Counted from the first letter of the stretch, positions 1 through 9,019 are shown. The stretch: 32,352 nt of DNA from Deltaproteobacteria bacterium (GCA_016929555.1 JAFGIO010000246.1:1-32352); one strand, 5' to 3'. Notes: generated from the letters alone by a model not told the origin. Program-made: numbers and translations.

Positions 1-276
1 GACCATCGTCGAGAAGAAGGGACCGGGCAGGATATTGTAGCCCATCTCTTCCAGAAGGACGATCAGGTCCAGATAATTGCCGCCGCTGCCGCCGTACTCC
101 TCCGGCAGGAAAACGCCCATCCAACCCAGATCCGCCATTTTCTTCCACAGGTCGGGCGAATGACCCGTCTCGCTTTCATCCATTTCCTTGACCAGTTTTT
201 TCGGACATTCCTTGGCAAGAAAATCGTGGGCCGATTTCTTCAATATTTCCTGTTCCTCAGTGAAACTCAGATCCAT
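1..276 (-). CDS. Acyl-CoA dehydrogenase, N-terminal part (truncated by window edge)
   Basis: Not in the ORF track. Reverse strand from ATG at 276 translates MDLSFTEEQEILKKSAHDFLAKECPKKLVKEMDESETGHSPDLWKKMADLGWMGVFLPEEYGGSGGNYLDLIVLLEEMGYNILPGPFFSTMV, open to the window start; typical ACAD N-terminal domain. Confidence 0.9.
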   Translation of the reverse strand, partial: MDLSFTEEQEILKKSAHDFLAKECPKKLVKEMDESETGHSPDLWKKMADLGWMGVFLPEEYGGSGGNYLDLIVLLEEMGYNILPGPFFSTMV

Positions 277-320
277 CGTATCCTCCTCAATCGTTCATAT
301 CGTGATGATCATGATGACTA

Positions 321-1523
321 CTATTTGCCGCGGGGCAGGCCGAGTCCGCGCAGGGCGATGATGTTGCGCTGGATCTCGTTCGTCCCGGCGCCGACCAGGG
401 CCGAGATGCAATCGAGATAGCCCAGCTGGATTCTTCCCATCAGCGGCGCCCACTTGGAGCCGGGGCCAAGCTGGCCGTAGGGCGACATGATGTCCATGGC
501 GGTAAAGGCGAGATCGCGGCTGATCTCCGTGGAAACCAGCTTCGCGATGGAGGCGTCGGTTTCCGAATCGAGGCCCCTGTCGCCCTTCCAGGCAATCTGC
601 CAGTATAAATTGCTGACGATCTCGATCTTCGTCGCGATATCGGCCAGGCGGTTTCGGACCAGGGGATCCTTGCTGAGAGGCTCCCCGTTGCGCAGGGTTT
701 CCTTGGTGTAGTCCACCAACTGCTCCAGGGTTCGCCGGAACCCGCCCAGGGGAACCGCAAGCCTCTCGAAGCCCAGGGCAACCATGAGATAATACCAGCC
801 CTGATGCATGTCTCCCACGATGTTCTTCTTGGAAACGCGGACGTTGTCGAAGAAGACCTCGTTGAAGGAATGGATGCCGCAGATGTTGATGAGCGGCCTG
901 ATTTCGATGCCGGGGGTATCGTTCGGAACGATCAGCAAAGTGATGCCCTGGTATTTTTTCGCAACGCTGGTATCGGTTCTGACGACCATCCAGGCGCAGT
1001 CGGAAACGTGGGCGCCGCTGCTCCAGATCTTGCTGCCGTTGATGACGAGATCGTCGCCGTCTTCCACGGCGCTTGTCTGCAGGGAGGCCAGGTCGGAGCC
1101 GGCATTGGGTTCGCTGTAGGCCAGCCAGAAGCTCACCTCACCCGCGGCGATCCTGGGAAGCCACTCTTTCTTCATCTCGTCGCTTCCGAACATGATGATG
1201 GTGCCGGCGCCGATTCCCGTGGCGATATTTCCGGCAGGCGCCCCATAGTAACTAATGATGTCGCCGTAAATGGCCCGTTCGACGTGGGTGTACTTCTCTC
1301 CCGGCCAGCCGGGCCAGCCCATGGAAAGCCAGCCTTTCTCCCCCAGCTTCCGCCATAACTCCCGGCAGGCTTCCTTGAGATGCTCCTCGAAGATCGATAT
1401 GATGCCGTAGCCGCCGGGCCAGGAGAGGCTGTTTTCCGTCCAGTCTGGAGGCAGTTCCCGCTTGACGAATTCCTCCACCTCATCCCGCCAGGCAAGTTCC
1501 TTTTCCGTAAATTTGAAATCCAT
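321..1523 (-). CDS. Acyl-CoA dehydrogenase
   Basis: ORF 321..1544. Start MDFKFTEKE at 1523 preferred because GGAAAGGAG precedes it. ACAD motifs YSEPNAGSDLASLQTSA and GAGTNEIQRNIIALRGLGLPR. Confidence 0.93.
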   Translation of the reverse strand: MDFKFTEKELAWRDEVEEFVKRELPPDWTENSLSWPGGYGIISIFEEHLKEACRELWRKLGEKGWLSMGWPGWPGEKYTHVERAIYGDIISYYGAPAGNIATGIGAGTIIMFGSDEMKKEWLPRIAAGEVSFWLAYSEPNAGSDLASLQTSAVEDGDDLVINGSKIWSSGAHVSDCAWMVVRTDTSVAKKYQGITLLIVPNDTPGIEIRPLINICGIHSFNEVFFDNVRVSKKNIVGDMHQGWYYLMVALGFERLAVPLGGFRRTLEQLVDYTKETLRNGEPLSKDPLVRNRLADIATKIEIVSNLYWQIAWKGDRGLDSETDASIAKLVSTEISRDLAFTAMDIMSPYGQLGPGSKWAPLMGRIQLGYLDCISALVGAGTNEIQRNIIALRGLGLPRGK

Positions 1524-1558
1524 ATCGCTCCTTTCCGATGCCAAAGGCTAACCCGCCT

Positions 1559-2743
1559 TTACATCTTCTGTCTGGGCAACCCCAAGCCGCGCTGTGCCAC
1601 GATGTTGCGCTGAATCTCGTTCGTCCCGCCGCCGATGCCTATCGACAGGCAGCTCAGCAGCATCCTTTCGATCACGCCCAGCTCCACGGTCCATTTGGAC
1701 TCACGCCGGAGATGCGCATAGGGACCCAGGACGGCCGCACCCACCTCGGCCTGGTGTCTCAGGGTTTCGCTTGCCTTCATGATCGATATGGAGGCCTCGT
1801 AGTTGGGGTGAAGCCCCTTGCTGTACATCCAGGCAACCCTGTAGCCCAGGACCTTGGACACTTCCATCGCCACGGCCACCTGGGCGATCTTCTGGCGGAT
1901 ATTAGGATCCTTGTCGATCTTTCTCTTCTTGGCAACATCCACGAGCACCTCGAGGACTTTCGCGAAACCGGCCGCCCCACCGCTGGGGGAGCGTTCATGG
2001 TCCAGGGCGATCATCAGTTCGTACCAGCCCTTGTCCTTCTCTCCCACGAGGTTCTCTTTTGGAATGCGGACGTTGTCGAAGAAGACCTCGTTGAAGGAAT
2101 GCCGCTCCAGGATATTGATAATGGGCCTGACGGTGATGCCCGGCGATTTCATGTCGACGATCAGCATGCTGACGCCGTCGTACTTGCGCGGAGCAGTCGG
2201 GTCGGTGCGGGCGGCAAGCCAGCAGTAATCGGCGTAATGGGCATAACTCGTCCAGATCTTCTGGCCGTTGATGACAAATTCGTCACCGTCCTCGACGGCG
2301 GAGGTCTTCAACGAAGCCAGATCCGATCCTGCTTCGGTTTCGCTGTATCCGAGACAGAAGACAAGGTCGCCCGTTGCTACGCCTTTGACATACTTGTCTT
2401 TCTGTTCATCGTTGCCGAAAAGCATGATCGTCGGCCCGACCCAGCTGACGGCGATCGCCGTCTCCACGCTCACCGGCGCATCGGACCGGGCAAGCTCCTC
2501 GCTCAAGACGAGCTGCTTGCCGATGGTCATCTCGGAACCGCCGTACTGTTTCGGATAGCCCGGCGCCAGCCACCCTTTCTGGCCAAGCTGCTTCTGAAAG
2601 GTCCTTGAGATTGCCCAGCCTTCCTCGGTCTCCTCCCAGATGCCCGGTCCAAGATCATACCAGCGCTGCGGTATGACCTCTTTCAACCACGCCTTGACCT
2701 CTTTTCTGAAGGTCTCTTCCTCTTCGGTAAACCTGAAATCCAT
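1559..2743 (-). CDS. Acyl-CoA dehydrogenase
   Basis: ORF 1559..2791. Start MDFRFTEEEE at 2743 preceded by GGGAGGTG. Motifs YSETEAGSDLASLKTSA and GGGTNEIQRNIVAQRGLGLPRQ. Confidence 0.93.
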   Translation of the reverse strand: MDFRFTEEEETFRKEVKAWLKEVIPQRWYDLGPGIWEETEEGWAISRTFQKQLGQKGWLAPGYPKQYGGSEMTIGKQLVLSEELARSDAPVSVETAIAVSWVGPTIMLFGNDEQKDKYVKGVATGDLVFCLGYSETEAGSDLASLKTSAVEDGDEFVINGQKIWTSYAHYADYCWLAARTDPTAPRKYDGVSMLIVDMKSPGITVRPIINILERHSFNEVFFDNVRIPKENLVGEKDKGWYELMIALDHERSPSGGAAGFAKVLEVLVDVAKKRKIDKDPNIRQKIAQVAVAMEVSKVLGYRVAWMYSKGLHPNYEASISIMKASETLRHQAEVGAAVLGPYAHLRRESKWTVELGVIERMLLSCLSIGIGGGTNEIQRNIVAQRGLGLPRQKM

Positions 2744-3061
2744 CTCCACCTCCCGTCGTTGAATGTTCACCACTGATTCGCCTGCGCCCATCCGGCGGAC
2801 ACATCATCGCTGCAGGCCGCAGGCAGACTGAGCGCATACCCCTAAACCGTCGAAAAGCATTGGGAGCATACTAAAAAACAGGGGTTTCATCAATGTTAAA
2901 AAAGAAACGGCTCCTTCACCGGAAACCTACCCGTCCGGGAAGATCCCCGGTACGTCAGTGGCAAATCGCCAAGTGAAATGCCCAAGCGCTCCCTAAAGGG
3001 GGAAACCCGCACCGCAATGCAGGATATAAGTTGACTTTCCCTCAGTCATATGGTAGAGGCT

Positions 3062-3155
3062 GCGCAATTCAATTTTCCTTCCGGAGGGCATAGGAAAAGC
3101 CCTCCCGAGTGAGGAAATATCTATAAAAGAAGGCAATGCGCCCGTTTCCGTCGGG
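3062..3155 (+). promoter_or_regulatory. Candidate structured 5' leader upstream of the formate dehydrogenase cluster
   Basis: Nested hairpin TTTCCT(3074-3079)/AGGAAA(3112-3117) enclosing perfect GGAGGGC(3083-3089)/GCCCTCC(3099-3105). Possible closing pair GCGCA(3062-3066)/TGCGC(3137-3141), then a small CCCG/CGGG hairpin. A TTGACT -35-like hexamer lies at 3031. Confidence 0.35.
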
Positions 3156-3225
3156 ATCTGGAATCAAACCGGGTTTTCAAGAATGGCGGAGGGGAGGCGC
3201 CGTGAACGGCCATCGGATGGTGTAA

Positions 3226-3588
3226 ATGGATATAGAAGCGGTGATCGGTTCCCTGAATTTGGAGGTTCTATCCGGAAAAGAGCGGTTGAAAACAGAGGTC
3301 CGGGGAGGGTATACCGGAGACCTGCTCAGCGATGTCATGGCAAACAGCAAGGAGGGCGACCTCTGGATCACCCGACAAACCCATCCGAATATCGTTGCGG
3401 TTGCGAGCCTCAAAGAACATGCGGGCATCATTCTCGTTGCCGGAAGCGAGCCCGCAGGCGAAACCCTGGAGCGGGCCGCCAACGAAAACATTCCCATTAT
3501 GGTCTCGGAGCTCTCTGGCTTCGAGGTCACGGGCAGATTATATAATCTGATCACGAAGAAAGAAAGCGAAACGGTGTCGCAGAGATAA
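3226..3588 (+). CDS. DRTGG domain protein
   Basis: 120 aa: GGYTGDLLSDVMANSKEGDLWITRQTHPNIVAVASL, characteristic of the small DRTGG proteins that accompany multimeric Fe-hydrogenase/FDH clusters. Confidence 0.8.
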   Translation: MDIEAVIGSLNLEVLSGKERLKTEVRGGYTGDLLSDVMANSKEGDLWITRQTHPNIVAVASLKEHAGIILVAGSEPAGETLERAANENIPIMVSELSGFEVTGRLYNLITKKESETVSQR

Positions 3589-3590
3589 AG

Positions 3591-3618
3591 AAAAGACCAT
3601 GGAGAATGGTCTTTTTTT
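3591..3618 (+). terminator. Intrinsic terminator/attenuator between the DRTGG and PHP genes
   Basis: Perfect 10-bp stem AAAAGACCAT(3591-3600)-GGAGA-ATGGTCTTTT(3606-3615) running into a 7-T tract (3612-3618). Confidence 0.8.
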
Positions 3619-3645
3619 ATCCGCGGACGGCGCAGGATACGGATC

Positions 3646-4383
3646 ATGCTCAGGGCTTTTCGCTGTGATCTCCACATCCACACATGCCTGTCGCCCTGTG
3701 CGGAACTCGGCATGTATCCGCGGGCAATCGTAAACAAGGCCATGGCCGAACATCTCGATATTATTGCTATATGTGACCACAATTCCTCGGAAAACGTGCC
3801 CTATGTACAGAAGCTGGCCCTCGGCACGGGACTGACCGTTCTCCCAGCCATGGAGATCAATACCTCCGAAGAGGTTCATCTGCTGGCGCTTTTTGACCGA
3901 TTCGAAGATCTCGACCGGCTCCAGACCCTCATCTATGACCACCTTCCAGGCAGGAACAACGAGGAAGTTTTCGGCTGCCAGGCCATCGTCAACGATCAAG
4001 ACGAAGTGGAAGGCTTCAACGAAAGGCTGCTCATCGGGGCGACGGAACTGGCCCTGGGGGAATGGATCGATCACATTCACGGCTTAGGAGGCCTCGCCGT
4101 GGCCTCCCATATCGATCGGGAAAGCTTCAGCGTCATCAGCCAATTGGGTTTTATCGGCGAGGATATTCCCTTCGACGCCCTGGAGGTAACGCACAGGACG
4201 GGCATCCAGGGCGCACGCCGGCGTTATCCGGAACTCGCCACCCGCCCCATGTTGACCGCTTCCGACGCCCATGCCATAGACGATATAGGCAAGGGTCTCA
4301 CCATGATCTATCTTCGGGGTGCGACAACGGCGGAATTGAAGCTGGCCTTCGAAGGGCGGATGGGCCGGCAGATCCGGGAATAG
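3646..4383 (+). CDS. PHP domain phosphoesterase
   Basis: 245 aa: FRCDLHIHTCLSPCAELGMYP..., DIIAICDHNSSENV, LTASDAHAIDDIG; PHP metal-binding motifs. Confidence 0.88.
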   Translation: MLRAFRCDLHIHTCLSPCAELGMYPRAIVNKAMAEHLDIIAICDHNSSENVPYVQKLALGTGLTVLPAMEINTSEEVHLLALFDRFEDLDRLQTLIYDHLPGRNNEEVFGCQAIVNDQDEVEGFNERLLIGATELALGEWIDHIHGLGGLAVASHIDRESFSVISQLGFIGEDIPFDALEVTHRTGIQGARRRYPELATRPMLTASDAHAIDDIGKGLTMIYLRGATTAELKLAFEGRMGRQIRE

Positions 4384-4386
4384 GCC

Positions 4387-4935
4387 ATGATCGAGCTCTC
4401 GCTGCATGTGCTCGACATTGCGGAAAACTCGACCCGAGCCGGCGCAAAAAACGTTTATATCACCATCGTAGAAGATACGCTCAGGGACCGTCTTTCCCTT
4501 GAGATTCGCGACGACGGCGAGGGGATGTCCAGAGAGACCCTGGAGCGGGCGATGGATCCCTTTTTCACATCGAAGAAGGTCCGCAGGGTCGGCCTCGGCC
4601 TGCCCATGCTCGCACAGGCCGCAGAGCAGGCGGGCGGCAGCCTCAAATTGGAGTCTGAATTGGGGAAAGGAACGCTTGTCCGCGTGGAATTCCAGTTGAG
4701 CCATATCGACCGGCAGCCCCTCGGCGACATGGCGGGCACGCTTGCGACCCTGATCGCCGGAAATGGAATCGTGGATTTCATATACAGCCATCGACGCGAT
4801 GATCGGGAATTCTTGCTCGATACGCACGAAATACGCAGCGAACTTGAAGATGTTCCGATAACCCACGTGGAGGTGCTCAATTATATCAGGCGACAGATCA
4901 AAGAGGGATTAAAGGAGATAGAGGCGATACCGTAA
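4387..4935 (+). CDS. ATP-binding protein (HATPase_c, GHKL), standalone
   Basis: 182 aa: N-box ENSTRAGAKNV, G1 IRDDGEGM, G2 VGLGLPM; no HisKA or receiver domain. Confidence 0.85.
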   Translation: MIELSLHVLDIAENSTRAGAKNVYITIVEDTLRDRLSLEIRDDGEGMSRETLERAMDPFFTSKKVRRVGLGLPMLAQAAEQAGGSLKLESELGKGTLVRVEFQLSHIDRQPLGDMAGTLATLIAGNGIVDFIYSHRRDDREFLLDTHEIRSELEDVPITHVEVLNYIRRQIKEGLKEIEAIP

Positions 4936-4965
4936 ACGCGTTGTGTGTGAAGGAGGACAGATTGC

Positions 4966-5463
4966 ATGAATCATGACGATAGGTCGGAATTGTTGAAGGA
5001 ATTTTCGGAAGAACAGCTGGATAGTTTGGACAGGATCATAGAAAAATACAAAAACAAACCCGGCGGCTTGATCCCTGTTCTGGAAGAAGCCCAGGTGACC
5101 CTCGAATACCTGCCGGTTCCAGTCCAGAAAAGGATCGCCAAGGGATTGAATCTTCCCCTGAGCCGCGTTTATGGGGTTGTGACGTTCTATTCATTCTTCA
5201 CCATGACGCCCCGAGGCAAACACACGGTCCGCGTCTGTCTGGGTACGGCATGCTATGTCAGAGGCGGAAAGGCGATCGCGGAAACCCTCGAGAAGGAATT
5301 CGGCATCAAGGAAGGCGAAACAACGGCGGACCGGATGTTTACTTATGAAACGGTTCGCTGCCTCGGCGCCTGCGGATTGGGACCGGTAGTCGTGGTTGAT
5401 TCCGATGTACACGGCCGGGTAAAACCGTCAAAAGTTAGAGAAATTCTGAACCAATATCATTAA
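4966..5463 (+). CDS. NuoE-like NAD(P)H dehydrogenase [2Fe-2S] subunit
   Basis: 165 aa: VYGVVTFYSFFTMTPRGKHTVRVCLGTACYVRGG...VRCLGACGLGPVVVVD. RBS GAAGGAGG upstream. Confidence 0.93.
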   Translation: MNHDDRSELLKEFSEEQLDSLDRIIEKYKNKPGGLIPVLEEAQVTLEYLPVPVQKRIAKGLNLPLSRVYGVVTFYSFFTMTPRGKHTVRVCLGTACYVRGGKAIAETLEKEFGIKEGETTADRMFTYETVRCLGACGLGPVVVVDSDVHGRVKPSKVREILNQYH

Positions 5464-5478
5464 CAGAGGTAAACACCT

Positions 5479-5862
5479 ATGGCGAAATTAAAGATCGAAG
5501 ATTTGAAAAAAATCAAAGAGAAGGTTCACTCGGAAACGGCCCTGAGGGAGGGGGACAGGCGGGTGAAGATCACCGTTCATATGGGAACTTGCGGCATTGC
5601 CTCCGGGGCCAGGGAAGTCATGGATTCCCTGATGGCAGAGATCGAGGAAGCCGGCGTGACGGACGTGATCGTGACGACCTCGGGATGTATGGGCCTGTGC
5701 AGCAGGGAACCCCTGGTTACCGTAGAGATTCTCGGCCAGGAACCGATCAAGTATGAATACATGAACCCAAACAAGATGAGGCAGGTCTTCAAGAGACACG
5801 TCCTGCAGGGTGAGATTCAAACGCCCTTCGTGCTCGCAAAGGGGGCGGAGATCCTGAAATGA
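5479..5862 (+). CDS. Thioredoxin-like [2Fe-2S] ferredoxin
   Basis: 127 aa: VKITVHMGTCGIASGAREVMDSL...VTTSGCMGLCSREPLVTVE; four-Cys thioredoxin-fold ferredoxin pattern. Confidence 0.88.
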   Translation: MAKLKIEDLKKIKEKVHSETALREGDRRVKITVHMGTCGIASGAREVMDSLMAEIEEAGVTDVIVTTSGCMGLCSREPLVTVEILGQEPIKYEYMNPNKMRQVFKRHVLQGEIQTPFVLAKGAEILK

Positions 5863-5938
5863 TCGCCTGGAATGCATCGTAGCATCAAACGCCCGCTCTA
5901 TCACCGGACATACAAACGTTAAGGAGGATATTATCCAG

Positions 5939-8900
5939 ATGAAAGTTTTTCGTTCCCATATACTCGTCTGTGGTGGGACAGGCTGTCGTGCCTCGGGAAG
6001 CCAGAACGTAAAAAAGGCCCTCCTGGCAGAACTGATCAACAGAAATCTCTCCGAAGAGATCAAGGTCGTCGAAACGGGCTGCAATGGCTTCTGTGCCATG
6101 GGACCCATCATGGTCGTCTACCCCGATGGGGTGATCTACATGCTCGTACAGCCGGAGGACATTCCCGAACTGGTGGAAGAGCATCTGGTCAAGGGGCGCA
6201 TCCTGGAGAGACTGCTCTACAGGGAGCCGACGACCGAGGCGGTCATCCCCACGATGCAGGAGATACCCTTCTTCGCGCTTCAGGAACTGCGGGTGCTGCG
6301 GAACCGGGGACTCATCGATCCGGAAAAAATCGAGGAGTACATCGCCCGCGACGGCTACGCCGGCATGGCCAAGGCCCTGACGGAGATGACACCCGAGGAT
6401 ATCGTCAAGGAGATGCTCGCCTCGGGGCTCCGGGGGCGGGGCGGGGCGGGGTTCCCGACCGGGCTGAAATGGCAGTTCGCCGCCCAGTCCCAGGGCGACA
6501 CGAAATACGTCCTGTGCAACGCCGATGAGGGTGATCCCGGCGCCTTCATGGACCGGAGCGTCCTCGAAGCGGATCCCCATGCCGTACTCGAAGGCATGGT
6601 CATCGCTGCCAGGGCCATCGGTTCCCACCAGGGATATATCTACTGCCGCGCCGAGTATCCCCTGGCGATTCAACGCCTGAACATCGCCATAGACCAGGCA
6701 AGGGAAATGGGATTGTTGGGCACCGACATCCTCGGAACCGGTTTCGATTTCAATCTCGAAATCTACCAGGGCGCCGGAGCCTTCGTCTGCGGCGAGGAAA
6801 CAGCCCTCATGACCTCTATCGAAGGAAAAAGGGGAATGCCGAGACCCCGTCCGCCCTTCCCGGCCGTCGCAGGTCTCTGGCAGAAACCCAGCATCCTCAA
6901 CAATGTGGAAACCTTTGCCAATGTGGGACAGATCATCTTCCGCGGCGCCCAGTGGTTCGCCAGCGTGGGTACGGAAAAGAGCAAGGGAACGAAGGTATTC
7001 GCCCTGACCGGCGACGTCAACAATGTCGGTCTCGTTGAAGTTCCCATGGGCACCACTCTGGGCACGATCGTTTACGACATCGGCGGCGGCATTCCCAAAG
7101 GCAAAAAATTCAAGGCCGCCCAGTTGGGCGGCCCCTCGGGCGGCATGATTCCGGTGCAGCACCTGAACGCGCCGGTGGATTACGAAAAAGTGACCGAACT
7201 GGGAGCCATTATGGGTTCCGGAGGCATGATCGTCATGAACGAGGACTCCTGCGCCGTCGATATGGCCAGGTTCTTCATGGACTTCTGCCAGGACGAATCC
7301 TGCGGCAAGTGCACCCCCTGCCGCGAGGGAACCAAAAGGATGCTTGAAATCCTAAACAATATCACAACGGGCAAGAGCAAGGAGGGGGACATCGAATTGC
7401 TCGAAGAGATGGCCGCGATCATCAAAGACTCGGCGCTGTGCGGCCTCGGCCAGACGGCGCCGAATCCTGTGCTGAGCACCATCCGGTACTTCCGGCAGGA
7501 ATATGAAGATCACATCCTGCGCCATCACTGCTCGGCGGCGGTTTGCAGTGCCCTCTTCAAATCGCCCTGCCAGCATACCTGCCCCATCGAGATGGACATT
7601 CCTTCCTACATCGCCCTGATCAGGGCGGAGCGCTTCGAGGACGCCTACAGGATCCTGTTGCGCACCAATCCCTTCCCGTCCGTCTGCGGCCGGGTCTGCG
7701 ACCACAAGTGCCAGTCCAAGTGCCGCCGGGGGAAACTGGATGAACCCATCGCGATCAAGTTCCTGAAGCGTTTCATCACGGACAATGCATCGAGACCCAA
7801 GATCGAAGCCGTTCCCGTAACCCGAAAGGAAAAGATCGCCGTGATCGGCGCCGGACCGGCGGGCTTGACGGCAGCCCGCGATCTCGCCCAACGGGGCTAT
7901 AAAGTCACCGTTTTCGAAGAACTGTCCGAACCCGGGGGCATGCTGCGCTGGGCCATACCTTCCTACCGTCTTCCCCGGGACATCCTGGCGAGGGAAATCG
8001 AGGACGTCCGGACTCTGGGCGTGGAGATTTGCTGCAACACCCGCATCGGCAGGGACCTTTCCTGGGAACAGGTCGACACCGATTACGATTACGTCTATCT
8101 TGCACCCGGCGCCCACAAGAGCCAGAAGATGGATATCCCCGGCGAAGATCTGAAAGGCGTATACGGCGGCGTGGAGTTCCTGAGGGACTTCAACGCCAAT
8201 GAGGAGGATTGGCTTGCGGGCAAGAAGACCCTCGGTTCACGGGTGGCGGTCATCGGCGGCGGCAATTCCGCCATCGATGCGGCCCGCGTCGCGGCTCGTC
8301 TCGGCGCCGACGTGCTGATCCTTTACCGAAGGGAGCGCAAGGACATGCCGGCGGCCGAGGAAGAAATTGAAGCGGCCGAACACGAAGGGATCCAAATCGA
8401 ATACCTTGTCGCTCCGGTGAAGATCACCGAGATCAACGGCGCGGTTACCGGCATTACCTGCCAGCGGATGAAGCTTGGCGAGTTCGACCGCAGCGGCCGG
8501 AAGCGACCCGATCCCATTGCGGGTTCCGAATATACGGTCAGCGTGGATTCGGTTATCGCCGCCATCGGCCAGATTCCGGACATGACCTTCGTTCCCGGCG
8601 ACAGCGGTGTAGCCGTCAACAGATGGTCCTGCTTCGACCTGGCCGGCGGCAGCCAGTCCCAGACGATGAATCCGAAGTTCTTCGCCGGCGGTGACGCCGT
8701 TACCGGACCGGACACGGTCATCGGGGCCATTGCCGCAGGTCATCAGGCCGCGAAGGACATCGATGCCGCCATTCGGGCGAAAAACGGCGAACAGCCCTAT
8801 GAAGCGCCCCCGGAAGAAAAGATCGATATCCCTCTGATCATCGACGAGGAAACCCAGGAAGCACCGCAGACAAAGATGCCCGAAATGGCGGCGGCGGCAA

Positions 8901-8995
8901 GGCGCCGCAGTTTCGCTGAAGTGGAATTGGGATTTACCCGGGAGGAAGCCATTGGTGAAGCGATTCGCTGCCTCCGCTGCGATGCGGAAATATAA
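5939..8995 (+). CDS. NuoF-like NADH/FMN subunit with N-terminal [2Fe-2S] domain, fused to a C-terminal GltD/NfnB-like FAD/NAD(P) oxidoreductase domain
   Basis: 1018 aa. N-terminus CGGTGCRASGSQ...CNGFCAMGP; NuoF GLRGRGGAGFPTGLKW, ESCGKCTPCREGTKRML; then GltD-like SPCQHTCPIEMDIPSYIALI, CGRVCDHKCQSKCRRG, two Rossmann motifs (VIGAGPAGLTAARDLAQRG; VIGGGNSAIDAARVA), EEAIGEAIRCLRCD. RBS AAGGAGG. Confidence 0.9.
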   Translation: MKVFRSHILVCGGTGCRASGSQNVKKALLAELINRNLSEEIKVVETGCNGFCAMGPIMVVYPDGVIYMLVQPEDIPELVEEHLVKGRILERLLYREPTTEAVIPTMQEIPFFALQELRVLRNRGLIDPEKIEEYIARDGYAGMAKALTEMTPEDIVKEMLASGLRGRGGAGFPTGLKWQFAAQSQGDTKYVLCNADEGDPGAFMDRSVLEADPHAVLEGMVIAARAIGSHQGYIYCRAEYPLAIQRLNIAIDQAREMGLLGTDILGTGFDFNLEIYQGAGAFVCGEETALMTSIEGKRGMPRPRPPFPAVAGLWQKPSILNNVETFANVGQIIFRGAQWFASVGTEKSKGTKVFALTGDVNNVGLVEVPMGTTLGTIVYDIGGGIPKGKKFKAAQLGGPSGGMIPVQHLNAPVDYEKVTELGAIMGSGGMIVMNEDSCAVDMARFFMDFCQDESCGKCTPCREGTKRMLEILNNITTGKSKEGDIELLEEMAAIIKDSALCGLGQTAPNPVLSTIRYFRQEYEDHILRHHCSAAVCSALFKSPCQHTCPIEMDIPSYIALIRAERFEDAYRILLRTNPFPSVCGRVCDHKCQSKCRRGKLDEPIAIKFLKRFITDNASRPKIEAVPVTRKEKIAVIGAGPAGLTAARDLAQRGYKVTVFEELSEPGGMLRWAIPSYRLPRDILAREIEDVRTLGVEICCNTRIGRDLSWEQVDTDYDYVYLAPGAHKSQKMDIPGEDLKGVYGGVEFLRDFNANEEDWLAGKKTLGSRVAVIGGGNSAIDAARVAARLGADVLILYRRERKDMPAAEEEIEAAEHEGIQIEYLVAPVKITEINGAVTGITCQRMKLGEFDRSGRKRPDPIAGSEYTVSVDSVIAAIGQIPDMTFVPGDSGVAVNRWSCFDLAGGSQSQTMNPKFFAGGDAVTGPDTVIGAIAAGHQAAKDIDAAIRAKNGEQPYEAPPEEKIDIPLIIDEETQEAPQTKMPEMAAAARRRSFAEVELGFTREEAIGEAIRCLRCDAEI

Positions 8996-9019
8996 CCTAT
9001 CCAAACGAAGGAGAATATC

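Noticed and set aside
804-2608. Plus-strand ORFs of 184 and 356 aa over the acyl-CoA dehydrogenases
   Set aside because: Antisense shadows. The similar sequences in both (e.g. NADVVEEDLVEGM) simply reflect the two homologous ACAD genes opposite.
3044-3070. Lysine-riboswitch-like string (GTAGAGGCTGCGCAATTCAA)
   Set aside because: Superficially resembles the AGAGGUGCGAACUUCA core, but the downstream GCCGAAG...CUGGGU and GGAGxGCUaUC elements are absent and the gene context does not fit.
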